Positions 6,375 through 8,533 of a stretch of DNA of 8,533 nucleotides are shown piece by piece. Positions within the stretch are counted from its first letter, which is position 1; each line of letters starts with the position of its first letter. The stretch lies in assembly GCA_026000945.1 (NCBI GenBank), contig BNZI01000024.1:1-8533 (forward strand), written 5' to 3'. The translations under genes and the position numbers were made by a program. Source of the stretch: Clostridia bacterium. Its GTDB lineage: Bacteria > Bacillota > Clostridia > Lachnospirales > Lachnospiraceae. The notes under the pieces are model-generated. The model saw only the letters and a program-made list of their open reading frames with translations, ran no database searches and was not told the DNA's origin.

Positions 6375-7235
6375 ATGGAAAGGAAAAACCAAGCGAAGTA
6401 CATAAAACAAAAGCTACCTATTGGTAAAAGTTTTACTTATCTTTTTTTGATTTTCTGGACAGTGATACAACTTTTCCCCTTGTATTGGATGTTTACTTTT
6501 TCTTTGAAAAGTAATAAAGAAATTTTTGGAGAAAATACCTTAGGCTTGCCTAAACAGTGGCTGTGGTCAAATTATCAGAAGGCCCTTAATCAAGGCAATA
6601 TGGGACGTTATTTCATCAATAGTGTGATTGTTACTGGTTTGACTATTTTGTTTACCACTGTTTTTGCTATTATGGCATCTTACGCTTTAAAACGTTTAGT
6701 ATGGAAAGGCAGAAAAGTAGTTAACCAATTATTTATGTTGGGTTTGACCATACCTATCCATGCTTCCTTGCTACCTGTTTTTTTGATTTTGACTTCCTTG
6801 AAAATGACTAATTCTTATCAAGCTTTAGTGCTTCCCTATACGGCTTTTGCTCTGGCTATGGCCATATTGATTTGTAATGGTTTCATGGAGAATATTCCAG
6901 TAGAATTGGAAGAAGCGGCTTGCATAGATGGCTGCAATGTATTTAAGATGTTTTTTCGTATTATTTTTCCTTTGATGAAACCGGCTCTTTCGACCATTTC
7001 AATTTTTACATTTTTGCAAGCTTGGAATGAGTTAATGTTTGCGGTAACGTTTATCAGTAAATCTGAATTTCGTACTTTATCTGTAGGGATTCAAACACTT
7101 TCTGGAGCATTTACCACAGAATGGGGTCCCATCGGAGCGGCTCTAGTTATTGCTACTATTCCTACTTTGCTGATGTATTGTTTCATGAGTAGGAGAATAC
7201 AAAGTAGTTTGATTGCGGGAGCGGTGAAAGGTTAA
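6375..7235 (+). CDS. ABC sugar transporter permease, MalG/UgpE type
   Basis: This is the second membrane subunit, expected to pair with the MalF-type protein to form the translocation pore. The 286 residues have a hydrophobic N-terminal segment (about 19-44) and the family signature FPLYWMFTFSLKSNKEIF. Further membrane segments lie near 81-105, 115-141, 149-170, 200-225 and 252-273. The EAA loop is ELEEAACIDGCNVFKMFF (EAA at 180-182, DG at 185-186), followed by IIFPLMKPAL. The conserved FLQAWNELMFAVTFI is also present. The ATG at 6375 follows the previous stop (6372-6374) with no gap; GGAGGGAGA at 6362-6370 is its ribosome site. The operon ends here: no nucleotide-binding subunit, regulator or catabolic enzyme follows, and a hairpin begins 10 bases after the stop. 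The importer probably uses a shared MsmX/UgpC-type ATPase from elsewhere (inference). Confidence 0.94.
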   Translation: MERKNQAKYIKQKLPIGKSFTYLFLIFWTVIQLFPLYWMFTFSLKSNKEIFGENTLGLPKQWLWSNYQKALNQGNMGRYFINSVIVTGLTILFTTVFAIMASYALKRLVWKGRKVVNQLFMLGLTIPIHASLLPVFLILTSLKMTNSYQALVLPYTAFALAMAILICNGFMENIPVELEEAACIDGCNVFKMFFRIIFPLMKPALSTISIFTFLQAWNELMFAVTFISKSEFRTLSVGIQTLSGAFTTEWGPIGAALVIATIPTLLMYCFMSRRIQSSLIAGAVKG

Positions 7236-7245
7236 GATAAGAGGT

Positions 7246-7291
7246 AGAAAAGGAAAACCTCATGACTTAAGTTGTGGGGTTTTCCTTTTCT
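7246..7291. terminator. Symmetric hairpin, probable bidirectional terminator between convergent operons
   Basis: The left arm AGAAAAGGAAAACCTC (7246-7261) pairs with GGGGTTTTCCTTTTCT (7276-7291) over 16 positions with one G-U pair. The 14-base loop contains the palindrome ACTTAAGT. The 3' arm is U-rich as transcribed from either strand, although no long separate U-run follows it. It lies 10 bases after the permease stop and 74 bases beyond the stop of the minus-strand HEPN gene. That position, between converging genes, is where a shared terminator is expected. The rest of the 7236-7365 spacer holds only AT-rich sequence with a T-run near 7340. Confidence 0.75.
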
Positions 7292-7365
7292 GTAAGAAAA
7301 TAAGATTTTTCGTTTGTTTCTGTAGCGTAATAAGTAATATTTTTTTGTATGAGGCATCAATATGA

Positions 7366-8046
7366 CTAAACAGAAACAGATTCTATTTTCCATTTTTTAG
7401 ATGAATAATATTGCTTCATACCCTTGATAATTCCTTCTAAAAATGAAACAGTTTCTTCAAAAATTTGATTTAATTCAGTATGAGTATAATTTTGTCCAAC
7501 TTCCACAAAAGATTTTAATCCATGTGCCAAATCATTTCGTAAGTCCTTAACTGTCTTAATATGGTAACCACCTTTGCTTTTGTCTTTTTCTTCTTCTTCA
7601 GCAAATGTAATTCCATGCAAATTACATATTTTTCTTATTTGATCTGCATCTAAATTTCCATTAATCTCAACAGCCCTACGATCTAAAGCAATAACTTGGT
7701 TATTCAGTATGGCTTTAATTATTTCTGAGACTTTTTTCTTGTATGAATTGTGATGGGCATTCTTGTCATAAACTTGATTAAACATATAGGAAAACCAAAC
7801 TGTTCGCAATTCTTCATTGATCAGTAGATAGGACATATTTTCTGATTTTAATGCATCGTAAATTTCTAAAATGCCGCCGAGAACCGTTGATTCTACAAGG
7901 TTATATAACATCAAAATGACATTTGAATGTAACATATTAGAAAAATCCATTGGAAATGAGTTTTCCTCGTCAATTCTTTTCATATTTATCAAAAAAACTT
8001 CCAATTCTTTTTTTCGTGCTTCAAAGGTCTGTTGAGTGTCGATCAT
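7366..8046 (-). CDS. HEPN-domain protein, MAE_28990/MAE_18760-like putative RNase
   Basis: HEPN proteins are all-helical and often act as metal-independent RNases in toxin-antitoxin, abortive-infection and CRISPR-linked systems. The 226-residue product carries RNDLAH at 170-175, an intact Rx4H catalytic motif in its usual context (KTVKDLRNDLAHG). The N-terminal helix SNVILMLYNLVESTVLGGILEIYDAL (about 41-66) resembles the opening helix of the MAE_28990/MAE_18760 HEPN families. An Asp/Glu/Lys-rich linker (EEEEKDKSKGG) precedes the motif, and a helical tail follows. No signal peptide or membrane segment is visible, so a cytoplasmic protein is expected. Its ATG (8046-8044) overlaps the TGA of the upstream DUF262-like gene by ATGA, implying coupled translation; no independent promoter is visible. 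Family assignment comes from the motif and overall look; the RNA target and whether it is a toxin are unknown. Confidence 0.8.
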   Translation of the reverse strand: MIDTQQTFEARKKELEVFLINMKRIDEENSFPMDFSNMLHSNVILMLYNLVESTVLGGILEIYDALKSENMSYLLINEELRTVWFSYMFNQVYDKNAHHNSYKKKVSEIIKAILNNQVIALDRRAVEINGNLDADQIRKICNLHGITFAEEEEKDKSKGGYHIKTVKDLRNDLAHGLKSFVEVGQNYTHTELNQIFEETVSFLEGIIKGMKQYYSSKKWKIESVSV

Positions 8047-8533
8047 ACTGTTTCTGCCTCTTTTCCCTTTAGCAGCATGTTGCGGACGTATTCTATACGC
8101 TCTCTCACACGAATTTTTGTGTTACTTGAGTGAGTAGTAGTATGGTATTTAAATCTTGATCCCACTTCCGTATTAGATATATCTGCCCAATCAGTGGGGA
8201 CTATAGGGGTTAACTGGGAATTTTCGCGTAGTGCTAATGCAACACCAACAGATAAAGCCTCGAATCGTGTTCGGGGCACAGACTTCGAATGTTCTGTTTT
8301 CCTAAAACCGTATTTAAAGTTATATTTTACAAATTTTAACATTCTGTCAAATTCCATTTCAAAATTATTTTCATTAAATGAATGTTGATGTTCTTTCATG
8401 AATTCATTTAAGAACAGATCTACACGATGATCAAAATTTGTGTAATTATTAAGAAAGGCAAAAAATCTAAGTATGAGCTCAATATCTTCATATCTCTTTT
8501 GGGCATCTGCACTCACAGGGCAAAGTTCTTGAA
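8043..8533 (-). CDS. DUF262-like protein, C-terminal part (5' end outside window)
   Basis: The frame is open from the window edge to the TGA at 8045-8043, with 162 residues visible. A GTG at 8516 could pass for a start, but in-frame codons upstream read QELCP without a stop, and the sequence around it (LCPVSADAQKRYEDIELILRFFAFLNNY) looks like the middle of DUF262 proteins. The gene therefore most likely continues beyond the window. The visible part is helical and ends with a FEALSVGVALALREN helix and a basic tail (KIRVRERIEYVRNMLLKGK). This matches the C-terminal half of DUF262 proteins, whose N-terminal ParB/sulfiredoxin-like nuclease fold, with its diagnostic DGQQR-type motif, would lie off the edge and cannot be checked here. 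It is the upstream gene of a two-gene unit with the HEPN protein. DUF262 domains occur in GmrSD-type restriction and other defence genes, which supports a defence role by association only. Confidence 0.65.
   Translation of the reverse strand, partial: QELCPVSADAQKRYEDIELILRFFAFLNNYTNFDHRVDLFLNEFMKEHQHSFNENNFEMEFDRMLKFVKYNFKYGFRKTEHSKSVPRTRFEALSVGVALALRENSQLTPIVPTDWADISNTEVGSRFKYHTTTHSSNTKIRVRERIEYVRNMLLKGKEAETV

Noticed and set aside
7316..7377. GTTTCTGT / ACAGAAAC inverted repeat near the HEPN stop codon
   Set aside because: The arms are only 8 bases and 46 bases apart; this is likely chance in AT-rich DNA.
8194..8388. Plus-strand frame of 64 codons inside the DUF262-like gene
   Set aside because: It lies wholly opposite a frame with recognisable family features and has no ribosome site.
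8514..8516. GTG at 8516 as the true start of the DUF262-like gene
   Set aside because: Upstream codons in frame have no stop to the window edge, no ribosome site is visible before it, and the protein lacks the N-terminal half expected for the family.

Overview
The window is AT-rich, has strong AAGGAGG-type Shine-Dalgarno sites, and carries the tig-clpP-clpX-engB gene order of Bacillota. The ClpP and ClpX sequences look clostridial, with a Lachnospiraceae-like feel. That placement is by eye and moderately confident at class level only.

Layout. Positions 2-3046 hold a tight plus-strand proteostasis operon: the 3' part of trigger factor (tig, start outside the window), then clpP and clpX, with gaps of 12 and 15 bases and ribosome sites that overlap the preceding stop codon. 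A 225-base spacer carries a structured repeat (copy A) where many Bacillota have lon. It is followed by the ribosome-assembly GTPase engB (3272-3904), which has an unusual insertion between G2 and G3. After engB comes a second, diverged copy of the same repeat in the opposite orientation (copy B, 3906-4065), with imperfect terminal inverted repeats and a nested stem. Positions 4066-4209 form a promoter/operator region with a 22-base near-palindrome just before the ribosome site. Positions 4210-7235 are a three-gene carbohydrate-type ABC importer operon: solute-binding lipoprotein, MalF-type permease and MalG-type permease, with no ATPase gene. A symmetric hairpin at 7246-7291 ends this operon and, on the other strand, probably also the convergent one that follows. 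On the minus strand, 8533 down to 7366, are the C-terminal part of a DUF262-like protein and, overlapping it by ATGA, a HEPN protein with an intact RNDLAH (Rx4H) RNase motif.

How it fits together. Trigger factor folds nascent chains while ClpX unfolds substrates into the ClpP chamber, so the first operon pairs folding with degradation; EngB acts in 50S assembly. The importer is a separate unit with its own control region and must borrow an ATPase encoded elsewhere. The DUF262-HEPN pair looks like a defence or toxin-antitoxin-like cassette placed tail to tail with the transporter.

The least ordinary items are the two opposed, divergent copies of the structured repeat around engB and the translationally coupled DUF262-HEPN pair at the right edge. 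Both rest on motif reading and hand alignment; no search was run.
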